Shown: in pieces, positions 8,933 to 17,080 of the stretch
Position numbering within the stretch: the first letter of the stretch is position 1
Layout of the letters: the number at the start of each line of letters is the position of its first letter
DNA from: Bacillus xiamenensis
Lineage (GTDB): Bacteria > Bacillota > Bacilli > Bacillales > Bacillaceae
Assembly: GCF_000300535.1 (NCBI RefSeq)
Contig: NZ_AMSH01000018.1
Span: 1-54,729 of the forward strand
Length of the DNA stretch: 54,729 nucleotides
Reading direction: 5' to 3'
Translations under genes and position numbers: made by a program
Notes under the pieces: generated by a model
Told to the model about the DNA's origin: nothing
What the model saw: the letters and a program-made list of their open reading frames with translations, nothing else
Databases searched by the model: none

Positions 8933-10426
8933 ATGTCTACAATTGACCACGATAAAATTGTTAAAAGTGTTCCACAAAAAGGTTTTTTTGGACACCCTAA
9001 AGGACTTTACACACTGTTTTTCACTGAATTTTGGGAGCGTTTTTCTTATTATGGCATGCGTGCACTTCTCATCTATTATATGTACACAGAGGTGACAAAA
9101 GGCGGTCTTGGCTTTGACCAGACGACAGCCAATTCGATCATGTCTGTTTACGGTGCCCTTGTCTACATGTCAGGAATTATTGGCGGATGGCTCGCCGACC
9201 GGGTATTCGGTTCATCTAGTACGGTCTTTTATGGCGGGGTTTTCATTATGCTTGGTCATGTGATTTTAGCACTGCCAAGCGGAGTAACAGCACTCTTTAT
9301 TAGTATGGGGCTGATTATTATTGGGACAGGTCTTCTAAAGCCGAACGTTTCAAACATTGTCGGTGACCTGTATACAAAAACGGACCCTCGCAGAGATTCT
9401 GGTTTTAGTATTTTCTACATGGGGATCAACATGGGTGGTTTTATTGCCCCATTAATTGTCGGAACACTCGGTCAAAAAGTGAATTTCCATCTTGGTTTCT
9501 CACTTGCTGCCGTTGGTATGCTTATTGGACTCATTACGTTTGTGATCACGAAAAAGCCGAATCTTGGGCTTGCCGGCACTTATGTGACAAATCCACTAAC
9601 AGCTGCTGAACGCAAGAACTTCAAAATTTTCGGAACATTGATTGTGATTGTTCTCGTTGTTTTTGCTGTCATTGGCATCCAAACAGGAGCACTCACCATT
9701 AATCTATTCACTTGGTTTGTCAGTGTCCTTGGTGTCCTCATTCCGATTGTTTATTTTATTGTGATGTATTTTAGTAAAAAAACGAGCGCAGTGGAGCAAT
9801 CCAGGGTACTCGCTTATATTCCATTATTCTTAGCTGCGGTCATGTTCTGGGCGATTCAAGAACAAGGCTCAAACATTTTAGCCACATATGCAGACCAACG
9901 AACCAATCTGAATTTCCTTGGAATGACACTAGCCTCTTCGTGGTTCCAATCCTTGAACCCGATCTTTATTGTGCTGCTGTCACCAGTATTTGCTTGGTTA
10001 TGGGTCAGACTCGGTAAGAAACAGCCGTCTACCCCGGTTAAGTTCTCACTTGGTCTACTGTTTGCAGGGTTATCCTTCATCATCATGATCATTCCTGCAT
10101 ACATGTCTGGTCCAAATACACTTGTAAGCCCAATATGGCTTGTTCTAAGCTTCTTCCTTGTCGTGATCGGAGAGCTTTGCCTATCACCGGTTGGACTTTC
10201 AGCTACAACAAAACTGGCACCTGCTGCTTTCTCAGCGCAAACCATGAGCCTTTGGTTCCTTTCAAATGCGATGGCACAGGCGATCAATGCACAGGTGGTC
10301 AAACTGTTTGATAAAGTGCCAGAAACCGTCTATTTCGGGATCATCGGCCTCATCGCCATCGTTTTATGTGTTGTCATGCTTCTGTTTACACCGGTGATTA
10401 AGAAAGCGATGAAAGGTGTTCATTAA
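8933..10426 (+). CDS. yclF: POT-family di-/tripeptide:proton symporter YclF
   Basis: This 497-residue transporter has about 14 membrane segments. It carries the PTR2/POT signatures: the ExxERFxYY motif seen as FWERFSYYG near residue 33, GGWLADR near 87, and FSIFYMGINMGGFIAPL near 157. It imports small peptides with protons. The start has AGAAAGGA upstream. It follows its own promoter and is closed by a clear terminator, so it is probably a single-gene unit. It is syntenic with B. subtilis yclF beside yclG. Confidence 0.92.
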   Translation: MSTIDHDKIVKSVPQKGFFGHPKGLYTLFFTEFWERFSYYGMRALLIYYMYTEVTKGGLGFDQTTANSIMSVYGALVYMSGIIGGWLADRVFGSSSTVFYGGVFIMLGHVILALPSGVTALFISMGLIIIGTGLLKPNVSNIVGDLYTKTDPRRDSGFSIFYMGINMGGFIAPLIVGTLGQKVNFHLGFSLAAVGMLIGLITFVITKKPNLGLAGTYVTNPLTAAERKNFKIFGTLIVIVLVVFAVIGIQTGALTINLFTWFVSVLGVLIPIVYFIVMYFSKKTSAVEQSRVLAYIPLFLAAVMFWAIQEQGSNILATYADQRTNLNFLGMTLASSWFQSLNPIFIVLLSPVFAWLWVRLGKKQPSTPVKFSLGLLFAGLSFIIMIIPAYMSGPNTLVSPIWLVLSFFLVVIGELCLSPVGLSATTKLAPAAFSAQTMSLWFLSNAMAQAINAQVVKLFDKVPETVYFGIIGLIAIVLCVVMLLFTPVIKKAMKGVH

Positions 10427-10427
10427 T

Positions 10428-10467
10428 AAAAAACTGGACATGAAGTACTCATGTTCAGTTTTTTATT
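10428..10467 (+). terminator. Terminator of yclF
   Basis: AAAACTGGACATGA and TCATGTTCAGTTTT pair with one G-T contact around AGTAC, followed by a T run. The element starts just after the yclF stop. Its A-rich left side could also serve the convergent minus-strand peptide cassette. Confidence 0.85.
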
Positions 10468-10488
10468 TTATTTATTCATAATAATCCT

Positions 10489-10863
10489 TCATTTTTTCAG
10501 CATCTTCATTATGGAATATAATATGATGGATCCATCAGCAGTAAAAGGGAACAAATTCATAAGGTTTAATATACAAATAAATGCAAATGCATTCCAGTAT
10601 ATACTGATATCATAGTATAATAAGAGCCCACCACTAATCGGTAAAATAATATTAGGTGCTACTGAAATGACAAAAATATGAAGATATTTTTTATCATTTA
10701 GGTATGAAACACTAGCTCCAAATATATTAAGCTTCAGCCCTAATATCTTCTTTTGAAATTTTTTTATCAACAACAAATGAATAGCTTCATGGATTATAAG
10801 CACACTCATCAATATAAGATAAAAAAGGATAAACCCTTTTATAAATAAAATCATGTTTTCCAT
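10489..10863 (-). CDS. Small M50-like (site-2) membrane protease
   Basis: This 124-residue, four-helix membrane protein has both halves of an M50 intramembrane metalloprotease site: HEAIH (residues about 25-29) inside helix 1-2, and N-LFPFTA-DG (about 103-111) in the last helix. It is much shorter than SpoIVFB or RseP and has no PDZ domain. Small M50 proteins accompany peptide systems such as yydFGHIJ (YydH). In this context it probably processes or degrades the small membrane-embedded precursor encoded at 13224-13472, or gives immunity. It is last in the cassette, 3 bases after the upstream gene. The start has only a weak ribosome site; coupling is likely. Confidence 0.6.
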   Translation of the reverse strand: MENMILFIKGFILFYLILMSVLIIHEAIHLLLIKKFQKKILGLKLNIFGASVSYLNDKKYLHIFVISVAPNIILPISGGLLLYYDISIYWNAFAFICILNLMNLFPFTADGSIILYSIMKMLKK

Positions 10864-10866
10864 ACT

Positions 10867-11130
10867 TTATTTCGTTGTTTTTTTAGACTTTATAATAGCA
10901 AATAGCGCAATAATAAAAAGAATATATATCATATATATAATTAAAATTTGAGATGTAAATGAAAAATTCGTATACAATTCTTCTTTATTAATTGTCATAT
11001 CAATTTTCAGCCCTAATTTTGACATATATACGCCAGTCTCATCAATAGAAAAAAGAGTCGTTATATAATCAATTAAAAAAGCAACTAAATATAAAATTGT
11101 ACCTAAAAATATCCACCTAGGCAGTCTCAT
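10867..11130 (-). CDS. Small two-helix membrane protein of the peptide cassette
   Basis: I do not recognise this 87-residue protein. It has an N-terminal helix (about 7-25), an external charged loop of about 30 residues, a second helix (about 60-80), and a lysine-rich tail (KSKKTTK). AAAGGAG sits nine bases upstream of the ATG. It overlaps the end of the permease gene by 14 bases, so the two are coupled. By position it may be an immunity protein or a permease accessory; this is inference only. Confidence 0.6.
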   Translation of the reverse strand: MRLPRWIFLGTILYLVAFLIDYITTLFSIDETGVYMSKLGLKIDMTINKEELYTNFSFTSQILIIYMIYILFIIALFAIIKSKKTTK

Positions 11131-12505
11131 CTAAATAACTCCTTTCCAACAAATAATATTTAACTGAGAATAGCAACAAATATACAGAGACAAAAATAAG
11201 CACACTATTTGAAATTAGGTAAAGTCCTACAGCCATTACAATACATAGTACAGAAGCAGAGAACTCATTTAAAGAACTCTTATTTTTCGGAAATATAATA
11301 CTCATTATCAGCCCTGCTTCAAATAAAATGACACCATAATAGAGACTTTTTACGAAATCACCTGATAACATCAATGATGTGATTACAAGTGGGAAATTGA
11401 TTATTAAATTCATAAATGTTGTAATAAAAGATTCTTTTAAAGAAGTTATCCCAAAAAAAGAATTCATTTTGCGATATGATACAGTTGTATTAAAATATCT
11501 AATAGATGAAAATGAAATAATAGGATATATGTATGCAAGTGTAGTCAATGAAATGAGGATATTTTTAGTATCAAAAAGGGATAATACAAAGACTAAAAAT
11601 ACTACACCTAAAAGCCTTATAGTTAATTTACTCCTAATAGTTCCGAGTATAATTAAATTTAATTTATTCATTTTCATATTAAAAGGCAATTTTAAAATAT
11701 AAAAATCATTAGTAGTATATATATCATTATCAATCTTTGTGTGTAGATAATGGATACATAGCACAAATAGAGCAATTAAAATACTTAAAATAAGCATGAA
11801 CTTAACCACTAAGACATGATCAATAATCATATTAAATGTCTGAAATTTCATGTCAATTCTAAAACGAAAAGAGAAATAATAAAGGAAAAGAAACAACACT
11901 AATAACCCATTATTTATATTAAAAAAATTTAACCTAACAAGTCGACTTAAAGAATAAAAAATTAAATAATAAAAACAGATACTTGCAACGAATAAAAGCT
12001 GGCAATATATCAAAATTAAAAAATTTAATCCTATACTATAGTGGAATAACCTCAACATAGGGATCATTATTGCAAAAACAATTAAAAAAGACCAATAACT
12101 TAATAATAGTTTGAAAATAACGCTACCAAACCATATACTCCCTTTTTCAAAAGGAAGGATCTTTAGCAGAAATTGCATTTTTTTTGTAAGAGAGAAGGAT
12201 AGGGTTACAATTAAATAAATAACACCAGTGATAATAATGATCATATTAGTTAGACTAGAGAACAACGAGTTTCTCAGTTCATTAGAAACTTCATTCCTGT
12301 TTATAAAAATTTTATTTAATTCAGTCATATTTAAATAGAAATACATGATATAAACAGCTAAGATAAGACCTAATAACAGATATCTATTATGCCTTTTTTT
12401 GAAAATATTATTTGATAACAAATTATGACAAATCTCATTAAGCAAGACTTTTGTTACGAGAAATGAATCCATCAATTTTTTCATAGTATTTTTGTAATTC
12501 TCCAT
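11117..12505 (-). CDS. Large ABC-type membrane permease of the peptide cassette
   Basis: This polytopic protein of up to 462 residues has about 10-12 hydrophobic segments and little else. It overlaps the end of the ATPase gene at 12438 by up to 68 bases, so it is most likely the membrane partner of that ATPase, forming an exporter or immunity pump. The exact start is unclear: the ATG at 12505 and another at 12484 lie inside the ATPase gene, and neither has a good ribosome site. Base composition is far more AT-rich than flanking genes. It has no visible peptidase or ATPase motif. Confidence 0.65.
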   Translation of the reverse strand: MENYKNTMKKLMDSFLVTKVLLNEICHNLLSNNIFKKRHNRYLLLGLILAVYIMYFYLNMTELNKIFINRNEVSNELRNSLFSSLTNMIIIITGVIYLIVTLSFSLTKKMQFLLKILPFEKGSIWFGSVIFKLLLSYWSFLIVFAIMIPMLRLFHYSIGLNFLILIYCQLLFVASICFYYLIFYSLSRLVRLNFFNINNGLLVLFLFLYYFSFRFRIDMKFQTFNMIIDHVLVVKFMLILSILIALFVLCIHYLHTKIDNDIYTTNDFYILKLPFNMKMNKLNLIILGTIRSKLTIRLLGVVFLVFVLSLFDTKNILISLTTLAYIYPIISFSSIRYFNTTVSYRKMNSFFGITSLKESFITTFMNLIINFPLVITSLMLSGDFVKSLYYGVILFEAGLIMSIIFPKNKSSLNEFSASVLCIVMAVGLYLISNSVLIFVSVYLLLFSVKYYLLERSYLDETA

Positions 12506-13166
12506 TATTTATTACGATCCCTTCAATTTCTCCAACATTCTTAATAGTGCTCAAGGTGCCTTTGCTCAGTAAATAAACATTGGCCTGTTCGTTACGCATA
12601 ATAAAATCCATGTTATGTGAAATTAAGATGAATTTTCTGAGTGCAGAGTATTTTTTTATTAAATACTCTGTCAATAAATAGCTTTCATAATCGAGTCCAT
12701 TAAATACTTCATCCGCCAATACATATTCAACTTCTAAAGCCAAAGCAATCCCTATTTGTAATTTCTTTTTCATACCATAAGAATAATTGCTAATTTTTTC
12801 GTCTAAAAATGATGTCAGATGATACATTTCAGTAATAAACTCAAATAATTTCTTATTTACATCCCTATATCTCCTAAAAATAAAATCAGCATATTCATTA
12901 CCAGACAGATATTCAGGCAAATAAAAGTCAGATGGTATATAGAACATTTTAAGTTTTGCTTCTTTTTCCTTTCTGCTAACTGAATTAATTTTTATATCTC
13001 CTTTTTGAAAGGACGTTATATCGCATATACAATTTAGAAGTGTAGTTTTTCCTGATCCATTTACTCCAACAATGATATCGATTCCTTTAGAATCAAACGT
13101 TATACTTAAGTTATTCAGAACAGGGCTACCATTATAGTTTTTTTCTAATTCATTTATAGTAATCAT
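12438..13166 (-). CDS. ABC transporter ATP-binding protein of the peptide cassette
   Basis: This 242-residue ATPase has Walker A GVNGSGKTTLL (about 33-43), a degenerate signature YSYGMKKK, Walker B VLADEVFNGLD, and H-loop LISHN. The signature and AT-rich composition resemble small exporter/immunity ATPases (BcrA/YydI type). The start is the ATG at 13166, preceded by AGGA nine bases upstream; the ATG at 13175 overlaps that site. It follows the precursor gene by 57 bases and overlaps the permease gene. Confidence 0.8.
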   Translation of the reverse strand: MITINELEKNYNGSPVLNNLSITFDSKGIDIIVGVNGSGKTTLLNCICDITSFQKGDIKINSVSRKEKEAKLKMFYIPSDFYLPEYLSGNEYADFIFRRYRDVNKKLFEFITEMYHLTSFLDEKISNYSYGMKKKLQIGIALALEVEYVLADEVFNGLDYESYLLTEYLIKKYSALRKFILISHNMDFIMRNEQANVYLLSKGTLSTIKNVGEIEGIVINNGELQKYYEKIDGFISRNKSLA

Positions 13167-13223
13167 TTTTATCATTCCTATTTTTGATTAATAGCGATTT
13201 TGAAGAACAGCATATATACTAAT

Positions 13224-13472
13224 TTATTTTGCGTTACAGCCTATCCCGATATCCCAAACCTTTGGCCAATTCCACTTAACTTTACCAGAGAAACTGTAGC
13301 CTTTACTTGTACAATAAAATGCATAAGCAATACCCGAAAGTAATGCTATTAAAATAATAACCCATACTATCCATTTATTTTCAATAACGTTCTTATGTTT
13401 CTCATTTAAATAAGATCCCATTTTATATAGGCCAGACATTAATTTATTCTCAATTTTACTAATGACAAACAC
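13224..13472 (-). CDS. Putative bacteriocin-like precursor peptide
   Basis: The chosen start is a GTG at 13472 with TTAGGAGAG about eight bases upstream, giving 82 residues. The longer frame from 13541 runs upstream of a good -10 box and is rejected. The product has a charged N-terminus (about 1-35), one membrane helix (about 36-55), and a C-terminal tail of about 29 residues with two cysteines, one directly after the helix (FYC) and one four residues from the end (GCNAK). The tail is aromatic and basic (KVKWNWPKVW). This looks like a leader plus helix that is cut to release a one-disulfide peptide. I do not know a named homologue. ATPase, permease and M50 protease genes follow. Confidence 0.6.
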   Translation of the reverse strand: MFVISKIENKLMSGLYKMGSYLNEKHKNVIENKWIVWVIILIALLSGIAYAFYCTSKGYSFSGKVKWNWPKVWDIGIGCNAK

Positions 13473-13523
13473 TTTATTCTCTCCTAACTGCTGTTCTCCA
13501 AAATACAAGATAATATTAATTTT

Positions 13524-13560
13524 ATTATATGGAAAATTCAAGGTTGTTTTACAATTTTAA
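13524..13560 (-). promoter_or_regulatory. Probable promoter of the peptide cassette
   Basis: On the minus strand a perfect TATAAT (13524-13529) lies about 50 bases before the GTG of the precursor gene. No strong -35 is present. Just upstream AACCTT occurs twice, 19 bases apart (13546-13570 region), which might be a regulator site. The remaining gap to 13750 holds only AT-rich sequence and the permease terminator. Confidence 0.45.
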
Positions 13561-13672
13561 GGTTATTTTAATCTATTATTCTTAAAGATCACCCTTTCCT
13601 CGATCCATTATTTCAATAATTATTAAGTCCAATAGACTGATTGAATATGAAATTTTCCCAATTGATCACAAG

Positions 13673-13709
13673 AAAAAAACACCTTCAGATTTATATCAGA
13701 GGTGTTTTA
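13673..13709 (-). terminator. Terminator of the RocE-like permease gene
   Basis: AAAACACCT and AGGTGTTTT form a nine-base-pair stem around 15 bases, followed on the minus strand by a T run. It lies about 40 bases after the permease stop. Confidence 0.8.
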
Positions 13710-13750
13710 AAATATCTCATACTCACATATTTAGTATTTCTTTTTTGATC

Positions 13751-15184
13751 TTAAAACCGAATCTCATCTTCTCCGCGGATTTGCAGCTTGAGCGGTTCAC
13801 TTTTCGCCTGATGCTTTTTCACATAGCGGTGATAGACGACATACCCAATAATCATAAGCGGGACACCGACATATAGCCCAATCCGCTGCTCCGCATCAAA
13901 GGCAAGGCTGATTAACACAATCGAGTTTAGCGTGATGGCAATGATCGGCAGTACCGGATAAAGAGGGGTTTTAAATTTTAAGTTTTCCAGCTTGCCGCCT
14001 GCTTTCACATATCTTCTGCGGAAAAGCAGCTGTGATAATGTAATTGTAATCCAGCCGGTCTGGGCACTCATGCCGGCGATAGACACAATCCAGGCAAAGA
14101 CGGTTTTCTCTGCAAAAAAACCAGATAATAGCGAAATACCTGTAAATAGAAAGGTAAGCAGCAGCGCATTCATTGGGATACCGCGCTGATTGACTCGTCT
14201 AAACGCCTTCCCTGCCATTCCTTCCTTCGATAAGGAGTACAGCATTCTTGTCGAAGCATACAGACCAGAGTTCGCCACAGATAATAAAGCAATGATAATG
14301 ACAAAGTTCATGATATCTGCCGCATAAGGAATGCCCGTTCTCTCAAACACAGTGACAAATGGGCTTTGCAGCACACTCGCTTCTTTCCAAGGCACCATGC
14401 CCGCTAAGACAAAAATAGATAAAACGAAAAAGACAAGGGTGCGCCAAACCGTCTGATGAATCGAACGAGGCACGGTTTTCTCTGGATTTTCACTTTCTCC
14501 TGCCGCAATCCCGATCAGCTCCGTCCCTTGAAACGAAAAATTCACCGTGATCATCGTGACGACAACGGCCAGCAAGCCATTCGGAAACAGACCGTCACTC
14601 ACAAAATGACTAAAGTAAGGAGCTGGTTCCCCGCTCGTCGTTTGAATAAAACCAAACATCGCCGCTCCGCCTACGCCAATAAATAGTAAGATGGCAACAA
14701 TCTTAATGGTTGAAAAGAAAAACTCCGACTCCCCGAACGCTTTTGCTGACCTGGCATTTAATAAGAACAAACACAGCCCAAATATGAGACACCAAATCCA
14801 CACATCCACTTGTGGAAGCCAGCGTCTCATCAGCTGCCCTGCTGATAAAAATTCCAGCGCCACAGTGGCTGCCCAGCCAAGCCAATAAATCCAGCCAACA
14901 GCAAAGCCTGCGGCAGGACTGACAAATTTGGTCGCATACGTATGAAACGACCCCGACACAGGAAGCGCGACTGACAGCTCTCCAAGACACAGCATGGTTA
15001 AATACATGATCAATCCGCCCACAATATAGGAAAGAACAGCTCCAACTGGCCCTGCTTGTCCAATCGTATAGCCTGTTCCAAGGAAAAAGCCTGTCCCAAT
15101 GACACCGCCAAGAGAAATCATAAATAAATGGCGGGAGGTCATCGCCCTTTTCAATTGTTCGGGCTGATTTTGTCCAACATCCAC
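13751..15184 (-). CDS. RocE/RocC-like amino acid permease
   Basis: This 477-residue APC-superfamily permease has 12 membrane segments. The N-terminal SRHLFMISLGGVIGTGFFLGTGY is the amino acid permease signature and is nearly identical to B. subtilis RocE. Further support comes from FQGTELIGIAAGESENPEKT near residue 225 and LYASTRMLYSLSKEGM near 308. It probably imports arginine, ornithine or another basic amino acid with protons; exact substrate is not certain. The GTG start has GGAGG eight bases upstream. No sigma-54 -24/-12 site was seen upstream, unlike rocDEF. Confidence 0.85.
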   Translation of the reverse strand: MDVGQNQPEQLKRAMTSRHLFMISLGGVIGTGFFLGTGYTIGQAGPVGAVLSYIVGGLIMYLTMLCLGELSVALPVSGSFHTYATKFVSPAAGFAVGWIYWLGWAATVALEFLSAGQLMRRWLPQVDVWIWCLIFGLCLFLLNARSAKAFGESEFFFSTIKIVAILLFIGVGGAAMFGFIQTTSGEPAPYFSHFVSDGLFPNGLLAVVVTMITVNFSFQGTELIGIAAGESENPEKTVPRSIHQTVWRTLVFFVLSIFVLAGMVPWKEASVLQSPFVTVFERTGIPYAADIMNFVIIIALLSVANSGLYASTRMLYSLSKEGMAGKAFRRVNQRGIPMNALLLTFLFTGISLLSGFFAEKTVFAWIVSIAGMSAQTGWITITLSQLLFRRRYVKAGGKLENLKFKTPLYPVLPIIAITLNSIVLISLAFDAEQRIGLYVGVPLMIIGYVVYHRYVKKHQAKSEPLKLQIRGEDEIRF

Positions 15185-15402
15185 AATGATGCCCTCCTTC
15201 TTCTAAGATGTTCTGTTATCAAAACATGTCTCCATGTGATTATTCCATTTTCAAAACAACCTACTAATTATACATCTTTTATAATAAATATGCTTCCTTC
15301 TAACGTCACTGTCACAAAGTCTTTATTTTAGTAATGTTCGCACAACTCAAAGAAGATCCTCACCTTGAAAGTGATATTTCTGCTCCATGAATACCTAAAT
15401 AT

Positions 15403-15441
15403 AAAAACCAGTGTGCGTCTGTTGAAGACTTTCACACTGGT
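15403..15441 (-). terminator. Terminator of the P450 operon
   Basis: ACCAGTGTG (15407-15415) and CACACTGGT (15433-15441) form a perfect nine-base-pair stem around 17 bases. On the minus strand it is followed by TTTTATATTT. It lies just after the stop at 15457. The rest of 15185-15402 shows no gene; it is the upstream region of the divergently ending permease gene. Confidence 0.85.
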
Positions 15442-15456
15442 CTGTAGTTTATTTTT

Positions 15457-15903
15457 CTATTCATCTGTTTTGCAGAAGCCCTCTGACAAGAAGGAAATGG
15501 AGAATATCATAGAAGTGTCTTTTTCTTTCGTGTACTTGTCATAGCAATGATAAACAAAGCCATTTTGATTTTTTTCAACTTTCATCCCTGACCCTCGATC
15601 ATGATAACCAGGCATTCTTTCCTCTTCCCAGATATTGAATAAATTCATAGTACCTCCAACACAAGTAACCATGTGTTCATCATTTTCTGTATTCTCCCAA
15701 AATATCAAAGTAGAGACTTTGTCGCCCCCTACAATAAAACCATTTTCTGATAAAAGAACAATTCCCTGTCTACGTGAAGACGCTGTATGATGGATTTTAA
15801 CTTGTATCGACTGCTCATTTGAAAAATGAACCACATCCGTTTTCATCACTTGATCTAATTGGCCATCTACCTCTTGGAACTCCTTCTCTTTTTTAATTCG
15901 CAT
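15457..15903 (-). CDS. Unknown 148-residue cytosolic protein, last gene of the P450 operon
   Basis: I do not recognise this protein. It has a basic N-terminus (MRIKKEKE), no membrane segment or signal peptide, and a mixed beta-rich composition with one CVGG and one CYDKY segment. The ATG at 15903 was chosen because GAGGAG lies ten bases upstream; two earlier in-frame ATGs lie inside the transporter gene without a site. It overlaps the end of the MFS gene by 11 bases, so it is coupled to it, and it is followed by a strong terminator. A binding or lipocalin-like role is possible but not supported. Confidence 0.6.
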   Translation of the reverse strand: MRIKKEKEFQEVDGQLDQVMKTDVVHFSNEQSIQVKIHHTASSRRQGIVLLSENGFIVGGDKVSTLIFWENTENDEHMVTCVGGTMNLFNIWEEERMPGYHDRGSGMKVEKNQNGFVYHCYDKYTKEKDTSMIFSISFLSEGFCKTDE

Positions 15904-17080
15904 GCATTTGTCGCTCCTCATTACTTTTTTTATGATCATTGTGATTTTTCAAAGTTACTTTCAACAAATAAATCAAAAGAAAACATGGCAGACAAATAAT
16001 AGCCATTCCTAAGAATGCATAGGAAGGAGATATAGAAAATAAGTACCCGCTCACTATGGTTAACAGACCGTTACCAAGACTTAATCCTAAAGCTGCGTAC
16101 AGCCCGTGAGCATATGGGAAAAATTGATTTTTTATATGCCTATCTAGGTATTTCATAAAGGCCACTTGAGTAAGGCCAAACGTAAAGGCATGAAGTAGTT
16201 GAGACAGGATGAAAATGAAAACATTCCCGAAAAGGAAGAGCGACATCCATCTTACAATTGATGCTGTTACACTAAACATCAATAAAGTGGTCACTGAACC
16301 TTTTTTAAACAACGAATCCGAAATAAAAAAGAAGACAATTTCTGCAATGACCGCTATTAACAAAAGAAATCCTATATATTCTGGCCGTACCCCTAAATTG
16401 CCTAAAAAAAGCACAGCGTAACTGTAATATGCAGCATGCGCAGACTGTAAGATGACACAAAGAAGCAGAACAAACACAAAGGACTTTGACTGAAATAGTT
16501 TTTTTATGCTCATTCCCGCTGGGTCATTTTTTTCTCGCAAGGTACTAGGAGCTCGTAAAGAAGCCAATAAGGCAAATAACAGCAGCCCCCCAATCATCAC
16601 ATAAATAATGACTCTTTCTCCCAATATGGAGATCATAATCCCCATAAGTAGCAATGCCACAATGTATCCAAAAGAGCCAAAGGATCTGCTGCGCCCATAA
16701 GCAATCTCTCCTTTCTTCATCAGTCTAGAGGCCATCGCTTCATGCATAGCTAAAGGCATTGGATAGAGAAGACTAATGAAGAACGTGGTCACAATGACCG
16801 CTAAAAAGCTATTTGCCGGTATAAGAAGAACAAAGAGGAGCACCGATAAAAAAACCACCCATTGATTTAAACGAGCCAAGCCCATATACTGACTTGCCAA
16901 AGGAAATAGAAAAAAGGTGGTCATCGCTCGGGTCAGTAATCCAATCGCAATAATTATGCCGGCTTGATCAGGTGAAAAGTTCTTATCTGCAACAAGCCAA
17001 ATCGACCAATAGGGAACAAATATACCAAATGTGAAAAAGAATCCAAAAAACTGCATAGACATCCATTTGTTAGCATTCAT
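15893..17080 (-). CDS. MFS transporter of the P450 operon
   Basis: This 395-residue transporter has 12 membrane segments and the LacY/NupG-like or HcaT-like arrangement. The N-terminus (FFGFFFTFGIFVPYWSIW) has the conserved Phe-rich first helix of that group. GRSRSFGSFGYI (about 129-140) matches the loop-5 arginine segment. It begins with an ATGA overlap with the stop of the hydrolase gene, so the two are strictly coupled. It may export or import the compound handled by the P450 and hydrolase. Because a guanine riboswitch precedes the operon, a purine-related ligand is worth considering, but specificity is not visible. Confidence 0.82.
   Translation of the reverse strand: MNANKWMSMQFFGFFFTFGIFVPYWSIWLVADKNFSPDQAGIIIAIGLLTRAMTTFFLFPLASQYMGLARLNQWVVFLSVLLFVLLIPANSFLAVIVTTFFISLLYPMPLAMHEAMASRLMKKGEIAYGRSRSFGSFGYIVALLLMGIMISILGERVIIYVMIGGLLLFALLASLRAPSTLREKNDPAGMSIKKLFQSKSFVFVLLLCVILQSAHAAYYSYAVLFLGNLGVRPEYIGFLLLIAVIAEIVFFFISDSLFKKGSVTTLLMFSVTASIVRWMSLFLFGNVFIFILSQLLHAFTFGLTQVAFMKYLDRHIKNQFFPYAHGLYAALGLSLGNGLLTIVSGYLFSISPSYAFLGMAIICLPCFLLIYLLKVTLKNHNDHKKSNEERQMHAN

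Noticed and set aside
13546-13570. AACCTT direct repeats as a LytTR-type regulator site for the peptide cassette
   Set aside because: The spacing is 19 bases, not the 21 expected for two turns, the match to the LytTR consensus is poor and no regulator gene is nearby.
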